64,000 bases of DNA from Selaginella moellendorffii (taxonomy: Eukaryota > Streptophyta > Lycopodiopsida > Selaginellales > Selaginellaceae), in assembly GCF_000143415.4 (NCBI RefSeq), contig NW_003314351.1, positions 537,942 to 601,941 on the forward strand, in the 5' to 3' direction. Position 1 is the first letter of the stretch, and every line of letters starts with the position of its first letter. Of the stretch, positions 9,757 to 20,388 are shown piece after piece. Both the position numbers and the translations under genes were made by a program. The notes under the pieces were generated by a model. That model ran no database searches and had not been told where the DNA came from. It saw only the letters and a list, made by a program, of their open reading frames with translations.

Positions 9757-11591
9757 TGTGAGACACAAAATCCCTAGGCCCCAAAGTGGAGCCGGAAGGG
9801 TGCCATGTGGTAGTGGCCGAAGCGAAAGCCAAACGAGCATAACGCATTTGGGCTAAAAAGCTCCAACGAGCATAACGCATTTGGGCTAAAAAGCTCCAAC
9901 TTGGAAGGTCGAGAGCGGGAGTGGAACTCCCAACAAAGTGCTCGAGGAGCAAGCACGAGGCAACCAATAAGCAAGGCTCCAAAAAGGGACCCAAAAAGGA
10001 CCAATACATGACACGTGGAAGTGTTCGAGATGGACCCGAAGTGGAGTCCGATATGGAGTCCGATATGGGGTCCGAAGTGGAGTCAGAGATGGAGTCCGAT
10101 ATGGAGTCCGAGATGGATCCGAAGTGGAGTCCGAAGTGGAGTCCGATATGGAGTCCGAGATGGACCCGAAGTGGAGTCCGATATGGAGTCCGAGATGGAG
10201 TCCGAGATGGACCCGAAGTGGAGTCCGATATGGAGTCCGAGATGGAGTCCAAGATGGACCCGAGATGGAGTCCGAGAAGGACCCGAGATGGAGTCCGAGG
10301 TGGAGTCCGAGATGGAGTCCGCGATGGACCTGAGATGGACCCGAGATGGAGTCCGAGATGGAGTCCGAGATGGACCCGAGATGGAGTCCGAAGTCGAGAC
10401 CGGGACCAAGACCGAGACCGGGACCGAGACTGAGACCGAGATCGGGACCGAGACCGAGACCGAGGCCGAGGCCGAGTCCGAGTCTGAATCCGAGTCCGAG
10501 TCCGAGTCCGAGTCCGAGGCCGAGTCCGAGTCCGAGGCCGAGTCCGAGTCCGAGGCCGAGTCCGAGTCCGAGGCCGAGTCCGAGTTCGAGCCTGAGAGGG
10601 TGAAAGCCCAAAGCGTTCGTCTCCCAGACCCTGGGGGGTTTGGTGAGCTCCAAAAGTATAGTAGGGGGAAGACTGCAGTGGAGCCAGTTTGGCCAGGAAA
10701 GGCCAGTTTGGCCCAGGAAGGCCGGACCCAGTGTTGGGTGATGAGCTGCCCACTGGGAAGTCCAAGACTAGAGTGAACACGGACCGACAAGCGGGGTAGC
10801 TTGGTGAAGTGTTCAAGAGCCGGCTCTAGTTCCCCCGGGAGATCGACTGGCCGATGCTCCTAGTCCAAGTGTGGGTGGCACTACCTACTTGGATACCAGG
10901 CGTGGCTCAACGGAACCTCGCTCTAAGCCCATGGCTAGAGCACCTAAAGGCGAAAGGTGGGGAGAGTACCCAGGTGGCTCGCGTAAGGCCACGGTGTTCC
11001 GAAATGTGGTCCCAAAGTCCCAGGCTGTGGAAAGGAAGAGGAGTAGCCCTCTGGTGTGGTGACAAAGGACACGGTCACCCAGTGAGGAAGTCCCAGAGGA
11101 CAGTTGGACTTAGAGGTCGGGCCTGCGGGCCTTGATCCAGTGGCAGTGTTGGTGAACATGGCCATCGACAGAGAGGGACTTGGTGGGGACCGGAAAAGAG
11201 ATATTGGGGAAGGTTATTCCCTAAGTCTGCGAGCATCCTAAGGATGCTAAGGAGTGGATCTGGGATGATTCCTCATGGATGGATGGCCTAGTCTATGAGA
11301 GACAGGATTGCAATGTAGGTGGTGTTGGACCACCAGCGTGACCAAGGTGAATAGGTATGGCCTCAGCGTAACGGGCCGATATGTCGGTGATACCTTGGGG
11401 TGTCGATCATGGGATCGGACACGTGGAGCACTTAGACCAAGTGCAAAGGTTGAGTGGTATGGATGCCATTCTCGGGGCTAGCAAACCCCAAGTCCTAACT
11501 GGGACTTGTGGAGGTTGTGAATGAGACTCCTCCAAGTGGTCGGAGGTGTGGTTAAGTGACTAAAGTAAAATGGAAAAATTAGTCGCTCACA
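9757..11591 (+). repeat. 3' LTR of R1 element
   Basis: This 1835-bp LTR matches the 5' LTR almost base for base. Differences are a 33-bp tandem duplication (9833-9865 and 9866-9898) present only here, a shorter 12-mer array, and extra GAGGCCGAGTCC units in the 6-mer part (10500-10590). It ends CTCACA at 11591 and is followed by the target duplication. Confidence 0.9.
9833..9898. repeat. 33-bp tandem duplication in 3' LTR
   Basis: A 33-bp unit beginning ACGAGCATAACGCATTTG occurs twice head to tail; the 5' LTR has it once (about 3930-3962). It therefore arose during or after the last transposition. Confidence 0.9.
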
Positions 11592-11811
11592 GACATGTGG
11601 CATATAAAGGATTTAGGTTCCACTTCATAAGTAAATCACCATAGGATAAAAGGTGAAAATGATGTGTGCTACAAAGTACAAACTAGTGAAGGGTAGTTAG
11701 CTTAGACCTTAATATATAATTTGTATAATATGACCCGAAAGGGATGTTGATTTTTTGGGTAAAGACAATTAAGTTAAATAGAATCTAGGGTTGCATAGAA
11801 AAGTGGCTGTT
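11592..11811 (+). other. Family X fragment and spacer
   Basis: After the GACAT duplication, 11597-11675 (GTGGCATATAAAGGATTTAGGT... to GTGCTACA) matches the terminal part of family X LTRs, in the orientation opposite to 3484-3853. The rest, to 11811, is AT-rich with no feature seen. Confidence 0.5.
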
Positions 11812-12014
11812 TGTGAGACATGAATCCCTAAACCCTAAAGTGGAGCAGAAAGGGTGCCACATGGTAGTGGTTGAAATGGAAGTCCAACAAGCAGAATATG
11901 TTTGGACCAACTTGGAAAGTCGTGGGAGTGGAACTCCGAACGAAGTGCTCAAGGGATGAGAATGAAACAATCAGTGAATGAATTTCTAAAAAGCGACACA
12001 AGAAGGACTGACAC

Positions 12015-12529
12015 ATGACAAATCTCATGGGAAGTGTTAGGAACAAGTCCAAAAAGGAGTCTGAGAAGGAGTCCAAGAAGGAGTTTGAGATGGAATCCAA
12101 GAAGGAGTCCGAGAAGGAGTCCAAGAAAGAGTCTAAGATGGAGTCCGAGAAAGAGTCTAAGATGCAGTCCAAGATAGAGTCCGAGAAGGATTCGAGATGG
12201 AGTCTAAGAAGGAGTCTGAGATGGAGTTTGAGATGGATTTTGAGATGGAGTCCAAAATGGAGTCTAATATGGACTTGAAATGGACCTGATATAGACCCGA
12301 GATGGAGTCCAAGATAGATTCTGAGATGGAGTCCAATATGAATCTGAGATGTAGTCCAAGATGGACACGAGATGGAGTCCGATATGGATCTGAGATGGAG
12401 TTTGAGATGAACCCAAAATGGACTGAAGATGGAGTCTGAGTTCAAGTCTGAAATGGACCTGAGATGGAGTCCAAGGTCAAGGCTAAGAAAGAGACCAAGA
12501 CCAAGACTGAGACCGAGACTGACTCCAAG
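12015..12529. repeat. Diverged GAGTCC-type array, left part
   Basis: Degenerate 12-mers of the type GAGAAGGAGTCC, then 6-mers. The array continues beyond the LINE at 20389. Confidence 0.85.
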
Positions 12530-12546
12530 TCTCAATCCGAGTTTGA
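12530..12546. repeat. LINE target site duplication (left)
   Basis: TCTCAATCCGAGTTTGA is matched by TCTCAGTCCGAGTTTGA at 20372-20388, 16 of 17 bases. The two copies bracket the LINE exactly. Confidence 0.7.
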
Positions 12547-12650
12547 CGTGTATGCACATTCCCCAATGTCCCGTAGGGACTAATACAAAAACCGGGCTTG
12601 CTGCCCGAATCTCATGCTACCTAGTGGGATCTCCCTCGCCTAAAGTGAGA

Positions 12651-14640
12651 TTAGGCCTGAAGTAACAGCGGCTGTGGTCGTCTCTGTTGTATCGTGTCCA
12701 GATCCACGTCCCCCCTTCGTGCTGCCTGTAAAATCCCATTTGGCGGCCTCCATTTCCACTTAACTCCTTCCGGTCCCTCTTGTCCAAAGCAGGGGAACCA
12801 CCGGTTGTGCCATGCCTGGATCCTCGCATATTTATCCTGTTCCCTAAGTAGCATATCCCTCAACTTGACTGCTGCTAGTGACAGCCTCCACCACGTCACG
12901 ATAATCGTTGAAACCCATGCCTGCTTGTCTTCAAAGTGGTGGAGGTTCCTCGCTTCCCAAAGTGCCTGGACTGTCGTGGCTCTCCAGACCGCCCATCTAT
13001 CATGACCCACTGCCTGCCATACTGTGGTCCCGATCTCTGCTCCTGTCGGATCCCACCTAGCTTGTAACCCCCACCTGTTGTGACCCCAGCATTTGATCCG
13101 TCTCCAAGCAGGTCCCGTGGGGGGTCCCCTCGCTCCTTCGAACCACTGCAGCGTATCACCCTCCCTGACCTCAAACTCCTGCGTGACTCCTAGTTCTTTT
13201 GTGGCTCGCGAGATCTGCTTCCATACCTCCTTCGCCACATCGCACTCCTAGAAGACATGTGCCACTGTCTCTAGCGCCCCACATTCTCTGCATCTCTGTG
13301 CTGCATCCTCCTAGAATCTCTGACCTACCGGGAGCCCGTTTATGGCTACAAGCCACGATATCACCTTTACCTTCTCGTGGACCGGGAGCTTCCAGAAATC
13401 ATGGGTGTTGTTCACAACTTCCCCCGCGTCTACCCCTAGCTCAACCCATTTCCTCCACAACTTTGGCATCTCCTCGCGCTGGAATTCCCGGTTGACCATA
13501 AGATTGTCACATGCTTCCTTCACCTCATATGCAAAAAACTCTTGTGTCCCACATCTCCACCCTGCAGGATCCCAATCTAGCTCCTCGATGAGCTGATTCC
13601 TCCACCAAATAAAGGTCCCTGTTTCACTGCTGCTCCGGCCTAACTCCGCGACTTCCACCTTCTTGGGCGTTTGGTGGAGGACGCAAATTCTCCCCATGAC
13701 CTCCCCATCGCTGACGTCTGGCATCTGCTGTGTGTCTCCCCTCTCCATCAGCGTCCCGTTGTCAAGTGCCCGGAATGGTCGTCCGGTGTTCTCACCGGGG
13801 GAGATAACCCACCATACCTCAGTCTCACCATTACTCCAATCCGGAGTGGGGGCCATGACCAGTGCCCCAGCTTTCCCTTAGTCCCTCCGACTTGCGTCCC
13901 GCGCTGCAGTGCTACAAAGTCCCCTTCTACGAGTTTACGTCTCGGCCAAGACTTTCCCGGGCGAGCGTCGCACGTAGCCCTAATCAGCCGAATGAGATCT
14001 CTATGGAGGTTCATCCTCGTCCCTGTGCGGAAAGCATTAAGTCTCTGAGCGGCTACCACCTTGTTCCTATCCACCACGCCCACCAAGTCCTTGAGTGTCT
14101 GGAAACCTCCTTGGTGCAAGTGCCTCCAAGTCGTATGGTTCCTTTCCCGTCCTAACGTTGTTTGTCCTTCTTTAAACAGCGCATTGAAGAAAAGAGGCTG
14201 GTTTAGCCAGTCCTCTGCCCTTGTGGGAGTGACCTGGTCCAGAGGGAAGGACTTCTAGAGCCGGTGTATCCCTTGTATGAGTGGTCCACCCCCAATAACC
14301 TGTGTCTGTCCCTCCGCAAAAAGCCATTGCGGGTCCTCCTCCCACAGCACTGCAGGTCCCTGCTTTGGCCGAATCGAAAGGAGGCTCTACCTGAAGAGCA
14401 GCTTCCATGGTTGGCGGCTTGGCTGTAGTCCCAACAAAATCACTTTATACCTCAGCGCCTTTGCCATGTCGCTCGGGTCGATTATTCCCAGCCCTCCGAG
14501 TGCCCAAGGCCGTGCCGTCGATTGCCATGCCACTTTTGCCATGGTCCTCCCCGAGACCAAAGCGCCTCTCCACACATACGTGCGGACCATCACACGTAAT
14601 TTCTTTATTGTTGCCTCCAGCACCGGCCATATTGATAGGT
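12651..14640 (-). pseudogene. LINE ORF2 C-terminal part (after RT)
   Basis: This continues ORF2 after the RT. Next to the RT, a fragment with MVRTYVWRG and GGLGIIDPSDMAKAL fits the segment that follows the RT in plant L1 proteins. Farther on, at 13171-13856 and 12651-13238, there are zf-RVT-like parts (KLPVHEKVKVISWL, then a W/C-rich stretch) and a C-terminal tail. Frame changes and stops split the region into several pieces, so no intact product is possible. Confidence 0.6.
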
Positions 14641-14644
14641 GGTA

Positions 14645-16204
14645 CTAGATCCTCGGGAGGATTATGCTTCTCGCCACTACTACTTGAGCTGGTAGCCCCA
14701 GTTTCCTCGGTGACCATTTGAGGATTGTGGTTTTGGTACGACTCAGCAGCATTTCGTCTTGTGTGTTTGCGCGGAAATGAACTCCTACCTGTATACCAAG
14801 GTATCTCATGGACTCTCCTTGCGCCAACCATTGGAACCCTATAGACTGTCCCCATGTCTCGATCCCCTGGGCTCCCCAATTGACCCCTACGGACTTGTTC
14901 CAGTTGATGGCTGCCCCTGCCACTATGTTGAATTTTTCCAGGCCTTCCTTCGCTTTGTCTAAGTTTTCCTGTGACGCTTCCAGGAATAGGGCCGTATCAT
15001 CCGCGAAGGCCCCATCCAACAGGGAGTGCACCACCTGCTCTGTACCATGGAGCTGCTCCCGAGACTGTGGGAGGACTAGTCCCTTGATTGATCCTTGCTT
15101 AGTCAAGAATGCTCCCAACGCTTCTGCCACAATCAGGAATAAGTACGGCGCCAAGGGACATCCCTGCCGGACAGATCTCCCCAGCTTGAAGGGCGGTCCG
15201 AGCTCCCCGTTGATTACAACCCTGCTCGACACTCCTCTATATAGCAGGGAAATCCTCTTCACCATCTGAGACAGGAGCCCAATCCTTACCATGCAACGCT
15301 CTAGGAAATCCCAATCCACCCTGTCATATGCCTTTTCGAAGTTCAAGAGCCATGCCACCATATGTTGATTCGAGACATTTGCCCATCTCTGAGCGAGAAG
15401 ATATGTCCATATGTTCTCCGCGATCTGTCTTCCTAGGACAAAACCTGTCTGCTGCTCTCTAATTACCATCGGCATCACCGGTTGGAGTTTGAGGGCCATC
15501 GCTTTTGCATAGATTTTATATGCCGTTGTGAGCATCGTTATCGGGCGCCAGTTCCTCAGATCTTTTAAGTCCCCTTGCTTTGGCAAAAGAGCAATCTGTC
15601 CCTCAAGGAGCTCCACCGGGAGCCTCCCATCTACCTGTGCCCGTTTCCACGTCTCCAAATGTGGGGGGCCTAGCGCATCCCAGTTCGCTGTGAAGAAGGC
15701 AGGGATTAGTCCATCTACGCCTGGCATCTTATCGTCGCTGAGCCTGTCTAGCGCCTGTTTGAGGTCCTCCAAGGAGAGGTCTATCTCTAACTGCTCCTTC
15801 CACTCTTGTGGTACTTGATCTTCTAGTGAAGCCAATACTTCTGCCGCCACCTGCTCCCGTTCTTCTGAGGCCTCTTGCGCCTTGTATAGGTTCTGGTAGA
15901 ATTCCTGAGCCCGTGACAGCATCCCTGGTTGGTCTTCCACTAAGGATCCCCCCTGGTTTTTCAAGCCCTGGATTGGGGGAGAGTTCGAGATCGGTCGAAT
16001 CCCCTTGAAGAACGCCTTGTTGAGGAGGCGCTCATTTGTCATCCAGCTTTCCTCCATGCAGCGGATGTCTGAGTTCCACGCTCGCACCTCGTGCTCTTGC
16101 AGCTCTGCCTCCCGTTGGTCCAGCTCAGCTGCCCACCTCTCCGCTGTCGGGAATCTGGTTACCATCCGCTGAGAAGCCGCCACCTTTTTACGCGCCACAC
16201 GCAC
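14645..16204 (-). pseudogene. LINE reverse transcriptase (ORF2 middle part)
   Basis: A 519-codon open stretch carries RT motifs in order: DDKMPGVDGL (about 157-166), NWRPITML (218-225), GFVLGRQI (254-261), KAYDRVDW (291-298), SVRQGCPLAPYLF (344-356) and the catalytic FADDTALF (400-407). Motif A reads LLNFEKAYD, with Asn at residue 288 (codon 15341-15343) where L1 RTs have the catalytic Asp, a GAC-to-AAC change. The enzyme is probably inactive even though this part is open. Endonuclease frames precede it, separated by stops. Confidence 0.85.
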
Positions 16205-16399
16205 CCCTCGAAGGATCTCCCCCTTGAGTTGGGATTGCCTCTCCTTGCATGCCTAGGAGCATTTTGCAAGTTTGTCCACCAGCCCCATCGACTCGTTCCC
16301 CAGTATCTCATGGATTCTTTCCATTGCTTCTGGATCTTTGAGTGTGGCCTTGGATATTCGTGCTTGAGTCCTGGGTCCATGCTCCTTCTATAACTGAAC

Positions 16400-17161
16400 C
16401 GTGCATCACACTGGGTCATGATCCGAGAAGGACTTGAAACAGGGCCATGAGGAGAGCTCCCCTCTGTCTTGTCGCACCCTCTTGGATGCGTAGAAGCGGT
16501 CCAAACGTGCTTGGCATGTTGTGGATGACTGCCTAGTGAACAAGTGGCTGTGAGGCATGAAGCCTTCTGCGTGTTGGAGGTCGATCACCCCCAGTCCTTC
16601 CAGAAGTGTCAGCCATTTTAGTCTCTCCCTCCCTTGGATTGATTATTGACCCCCTTGGCGATCCTCTACGCTTTCCACCATGTTGAAGTCACCAAACATC
16701 AGCCACTCCTCTGCTTCTCCCCGTGCCTGGCTTAGCACTTCCTCCCAAAACGCTGTCCGGGCTGTCCTATCATTAGGGGCATATACGTTCACTATCCCCA
16801 CCCGGCCAAAGTGGAAGGCGAACACCAGCAACTACGCCCTGCCAGGGACTAAAACCTTGTGGGATAGCACTTGCGCTGACCATTTGGTGGAGACCACTAG
16901 TGCTGTTCCTCCCCCTAGCCTCGATCTGACAGAAATGGCAGGATTCCACCATGTTCTAACTCGCATCCCTATCCGGAAGTCTGGAGCTTCAGTCATTTTG
17001 TCTTCTTGTAGTCCAAGCACATCGATGCCTCCTTCCAAACCTAGCTCGCAAACGTGAGATTTAAGTTGGGCCCTCTTGTTGAGTCGACTGTCTGTGGAGC
17101 TGATCCCTCGACAGTTCCATGTCACAATGAAGAACGTGGTCATGTGGCTACGTATTTCCAA
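16400..17161 (-). pseudogene. LINE endonuclease region
   Basis: Broken into three frames, this region reads as an exonuclease-endonuclease-phosphatase fold: TWNCRGI near 17141, DVLGLQEDKM, then VNVYAPND and LMFGDFNMVE at 16643-16831, and SDHDPV close to 16410. These are the catalytic landmarks of L1 endonucleases. The frame breaks show it cannot make an intact protein. Confidence 0.8.
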
Positions 17162-17367
17162 GCCAAGGCACTAGAACTCGGCTGGGCCCTCCAGTCTATG
17201 GAGATTGTCCACACCGCCGTCGGTTTCCCCTTGTAAGTCGCCCAGGAGAAGCTCCTCACCGTGAAGGTTTGGAATCCTGTCCATGCCGTGATCGCCTTCT
17301 CCATCTGCGTGTGATAGTCCCCTGCTGTGACAACTTCCGGGAGTGACGAGTCTCTTCTGTACACTAG

Positions 17368-20295
17368 CTAGTCCCCTGCTTTTGACTGTGAGACCTCTCT
17401 TTTCAGATGCATCCACCGGATCGCCATGCAAACCGAATTGGGGAGGACCAAGTGGAAGCCGTCCGTTTCCTTGACTTCCAGCGGTCCATCAAACAGCTTC
17501 GAGACTCCCCGCCCGTTTCCCACCACTGGGCCTGAAGGGAACCGGATGTGCGGGGCTCCCGCGGGGGGGCGGCTGCTGAGTTCCTGTTCTGCCTCCGCTT
17601 CCAATTGAAAGGGACGACCCGGGGCCGGCTGGGATTTCCTCATCGCGCAGGTGGCTTCGACATGTCCTGACCCCTGGCACAGGTTGCATTGGATGAGAGA
17701 GTCTTCTACTTGCACCCAGATGTTTTGGCCAAGTACTGCTAACTCCCTGGGGATCGACTCAGTGTTCCTTGCGAAGACTTTGAGGCGGACCGGTCCTAGC
17801 ACTCTGATGTTGGCGGTGCAATCTAATCCCGCTTCCACTGAACCGATGGAGGTCTCCACCATCTCCTTTATCACCTCCGGGATTCTCATTTCAAGAGGTA
17901 CGTCCCACAGTGCGATATGGACCGGGAAACGTCCTCCCTTCAACCGCACCTGGTCTTCTGCCGAGAAACGGGGGATCCATGGGTTGAAAGAGACTGCCCA
18001 TTGGTCATCTACCAGCCTGTGTAGGAGTTCAGCTTGCGTTTGGGCTGCCTCTGAGTCGAACTTCAAAGTGTCGAAACAAGTATCCCTTCTGGCAGTGTAG
18101 CATTCAACCAGTCATACGCCATTTTCCCCGTGGGGAATCTCCCTCGAAAGACCGTTATCATGGCACTAGCTTTGAGCTCCTGCTCCTGTGCCAGTATCGC
18201 CTCCCTCATGGTGGAGGAGAGTTGTAACGGCTGGGCTCTCATGTATTCCACCGCTTCTGATCCCAAGGCTCCGCTTCCAGCTGCCCCTGTTTCCTTGGCC
18301 TCCTTCCCCCGGTTATTCACCTCACAAGTCCCAACTCCCTGGCCCTGTTCTCGCATTTCTTTTTCTTTGTGGGGGGCGATGTCCCTCTGCAAGAGTTGAA
18401 CTCCTCCATTCCTCGCAGTACTAGCTTGAGTGTCCCATTCCCATTCCCTAGGTCCCTCTCTCTGCTCTATGGGGCGAACAGAGTTTTTCCCTTCTCCGCT
18501 TGGGTCTATCTTATTAGTTTGGTACTCCCCTATTCCTGCTCTTCTTCCTCCTGCAAGAAGTCTTCCACGGCATCAGCCCATTCCACATCGTCTCTGCTCC
18601 CTTCGAGGCCAGTTCGGCGCTCCGCCACCTTTCTCCCTTTCATCTTTTTTTTTCGCCTTCCTTTCTGTCTTTGCTAGCCGTGATTTCTTGGCCGCCTCCT
18701 CGCTCATTCAAATCGACTCCACTTCTTGGATCTCCAATATCTCTGCGAGTGACTGTTGCATTCCTTCTCCTCATCCTCCCTCGGGCGTTCTTTCCTCCTC
18801 CTGTGCAATTCTGTCTTCTTCTTCCGGGTCACCTATACGGCTCTCCTGCTGGCCCTTCTCCCTACTAGGTGTAGACGCGTATGCCTTCCACCTTCTCACA
18901 GCCTCCTCAATCATCAGAGCTGCGGTCCTGAGGGCCGGGCCTAGTGACTCGGCCTCTCCCAACGGGTTGATTTTCTTGTGACACCATTCAGCTTGCAGTA
19001 TGTCTTGGGCCAGGAGCAGGTCCGTGAGTGATGATCGTTGGATCTCTTCTTGGAAATCCTGCGGGTCCCAATTCAGCTTCTCCTCCCTGTCCCTTCTTGG
19101 CATGCAGTCTTGCAAAGGATGCCCTTGGTGGATTGTCCGACCTCTTTCCAGGGGCTGCAAGCAGGATCTCCTTGCTAACTTTGCGGAGTTTCCTGGTGAC
19201 CCGGACCTTAATCCCTTTTCCCTGTTGGTGAGGTCCGAGAGACATCGGTGAGCGAACCTCCTACTCAAGGAGGCTCCCATGTCCTTCTCTCCTTGCATCT
19301 AGAAGCCGTGCCATGGAGACTCCCCTCTACTAGTTTCGTCCCTTCCCTCTTTGGTAGGATCCCTTTTGCTTCTCTCTCCTTCTCCCAAGATTTCACTGAG
19401 TGGTCTGTCTTCTCGGGATCTTTGTGAGGCTCCTATGCCGTGTGACTGGGAGGCACTGAGGTTGAGCTTGCATCTCACCTTCTCAAGTGAGGTTCTCCAT
19501 GTCGCTCTTGGGCTCTCCCCTTTATGGCCCGCTGGAAGTGTCTGGGCGAGCCTTTCCTGTGCGTCTTTTCCCGCTCCCGGAGTGTCCAGGTCTTGCCCCA
19601 TTGACCTTGAGATGCCCGCTTCCTATTCCACCATTCTGGGCGAAACTCCCTCGTCTACACCTTTCAAGGGGTCGGCTTCTTTCCCTCGCACTGGCGATAG
19701 GGTGCTGACCTGCGAGCTCCCTTTGCCCCTGCTCCGCAGCGTTACTTCATCTTCCTCCTCTGCTTCCCTCCTTGTTTCTCTAGGGGATTTTAGCAACTTG
19801 TCAGCCTTGGTCTTCTGGCTTTCCTTTGAGTTGGGTGGCTTCTGTCTCTTGGGCCCTGCTGTGGCACCGCTCCCACTGATGGGATCCTCTTCCCCCTTGT
19901 CACACCCTAGCTCGTGAGGACTTTACGAGCTCTCCATATTCCTGACCCTATCCTGGCTTGTCTGCGACCTGTCTCGTGATTGCCCTAAAGAAGAGCTCCG
20001 CGCAGGAGGTGAGGCCCCTATCTTCGTTGGGTTCCCCGGGGACGAGCCTCTCGCGCTTGCTGCCCTACCCTTCAGTAGACCACCTTGTGGGAGGCGCACA
20101 CTTAAACCCCGTCCTTGTGCTCCCCTACCAAACGGTAGAGGTAGAGCCCCCGATTCCCCTGAGCCACTGCGCGTCTGCTTTGCCAGCTCCATCGCCCTTA
20201 GACTTGGCAGCTGCTATTCCTCCCTTGACCAGGACAGTGGCACTACCCAGTCCTGCTCTCCTATGCTTGGCTGTGGTGTTGTTCAGGGCAGCCAT
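17368..20295 (-). pseudogene. LINE ORF1 region with CCHC knuckle
   Basis: The best part is 17368-18066 with its upstream neighbour up to 18392 (MITVFRGRFPTGKMAYDWLN). It resembles the DUF4283-type N-terminal domain of plant LINE ORF1 (PVHIALWDVPLEM) followed by the knuckle CNLCQGSGHVEATC at about 17650-17690. From 18400 to 20295 the minus strand is Arg/Ser/Gly-rich and low in complexity, open in pieces (18771-19298, 19299-19601, 19923-20192) broken by stops. This is either a long basic N-terminal extension or 5' UTR. Confidence 0.6.
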
Positions 20296-20371
20296 GGCTC
20301 CAGGTGCCCAGCTCCCCCACGCCCATGCGCTCCCAGCATTTTTCTTCTTATAGGTTAGGTCCCTCTAGGTC

Positions 20372-20388
20372 TCTCAGTCCGAGTTTGA
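20372..20388. repeat. LINE target site duplication (right)
   Basis: TCTCAGTCCGAGTTTGA, paired with 12530-12546 (one mismatch), restoring the interrupted R1 tandem array. Confidence 0.7.

Larger units (their letters stand above)
3854..11591 (+). mobile_element. Complete non-autonomous LTR retrotransposon (family R1, LARD-type)
   Basis: Two near-identical direct repeats (3854-5695 and 9757-11591) begin TGTGAGACAC and end TTCACA or CTCACA. They are flanked by the same 5-bp target duplication GACAT (3849-3853 and 11592-11596). A primer-binding site follows the first LTR, and a purine-rich tract precedes the second. The 4.06-kb interior has no gag, protease, RT or integrase that I can recognise, so the element must have moved with enzymes from another element. 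Near-identity of the LTRs suggests a recent insertion. Other copies are at 11812, 22117, 23863, 24378, 28655, 50555, 53284 and 63756. Confidence 0.92.
12547..20371 (-). mobile_element. L1-type LINE (non-LTR retrotransposon), decayed
   Basis: On the minus strand, in order: a long Pro/Ser/Arg-rich ORF1 region ending in a CCHC zinc knuckle, an apurinic-type endonuclease, a reverse transcriptase and a C-terminal Cys/Trp-rich region. This is the gene order of plant L1 elements. It is flanked by a 17-bp target duplication. No poly(A) is visible at its 3' end (12547). It is far more GC-rich than the AT-rich spacers. Several frames are broken, and a catalytic RT residue is altered. Confidence 0.85.

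Noticed and set aside
13199-20353. Plus-strand frames across the LINE (for example 14277-14648, 18430-18981, 19351-19917)
   Set aside because: Shadows of the minus-strand LINE coding region; the minus strand carries the RT, endonuclease and zinc-knuckle motifs.
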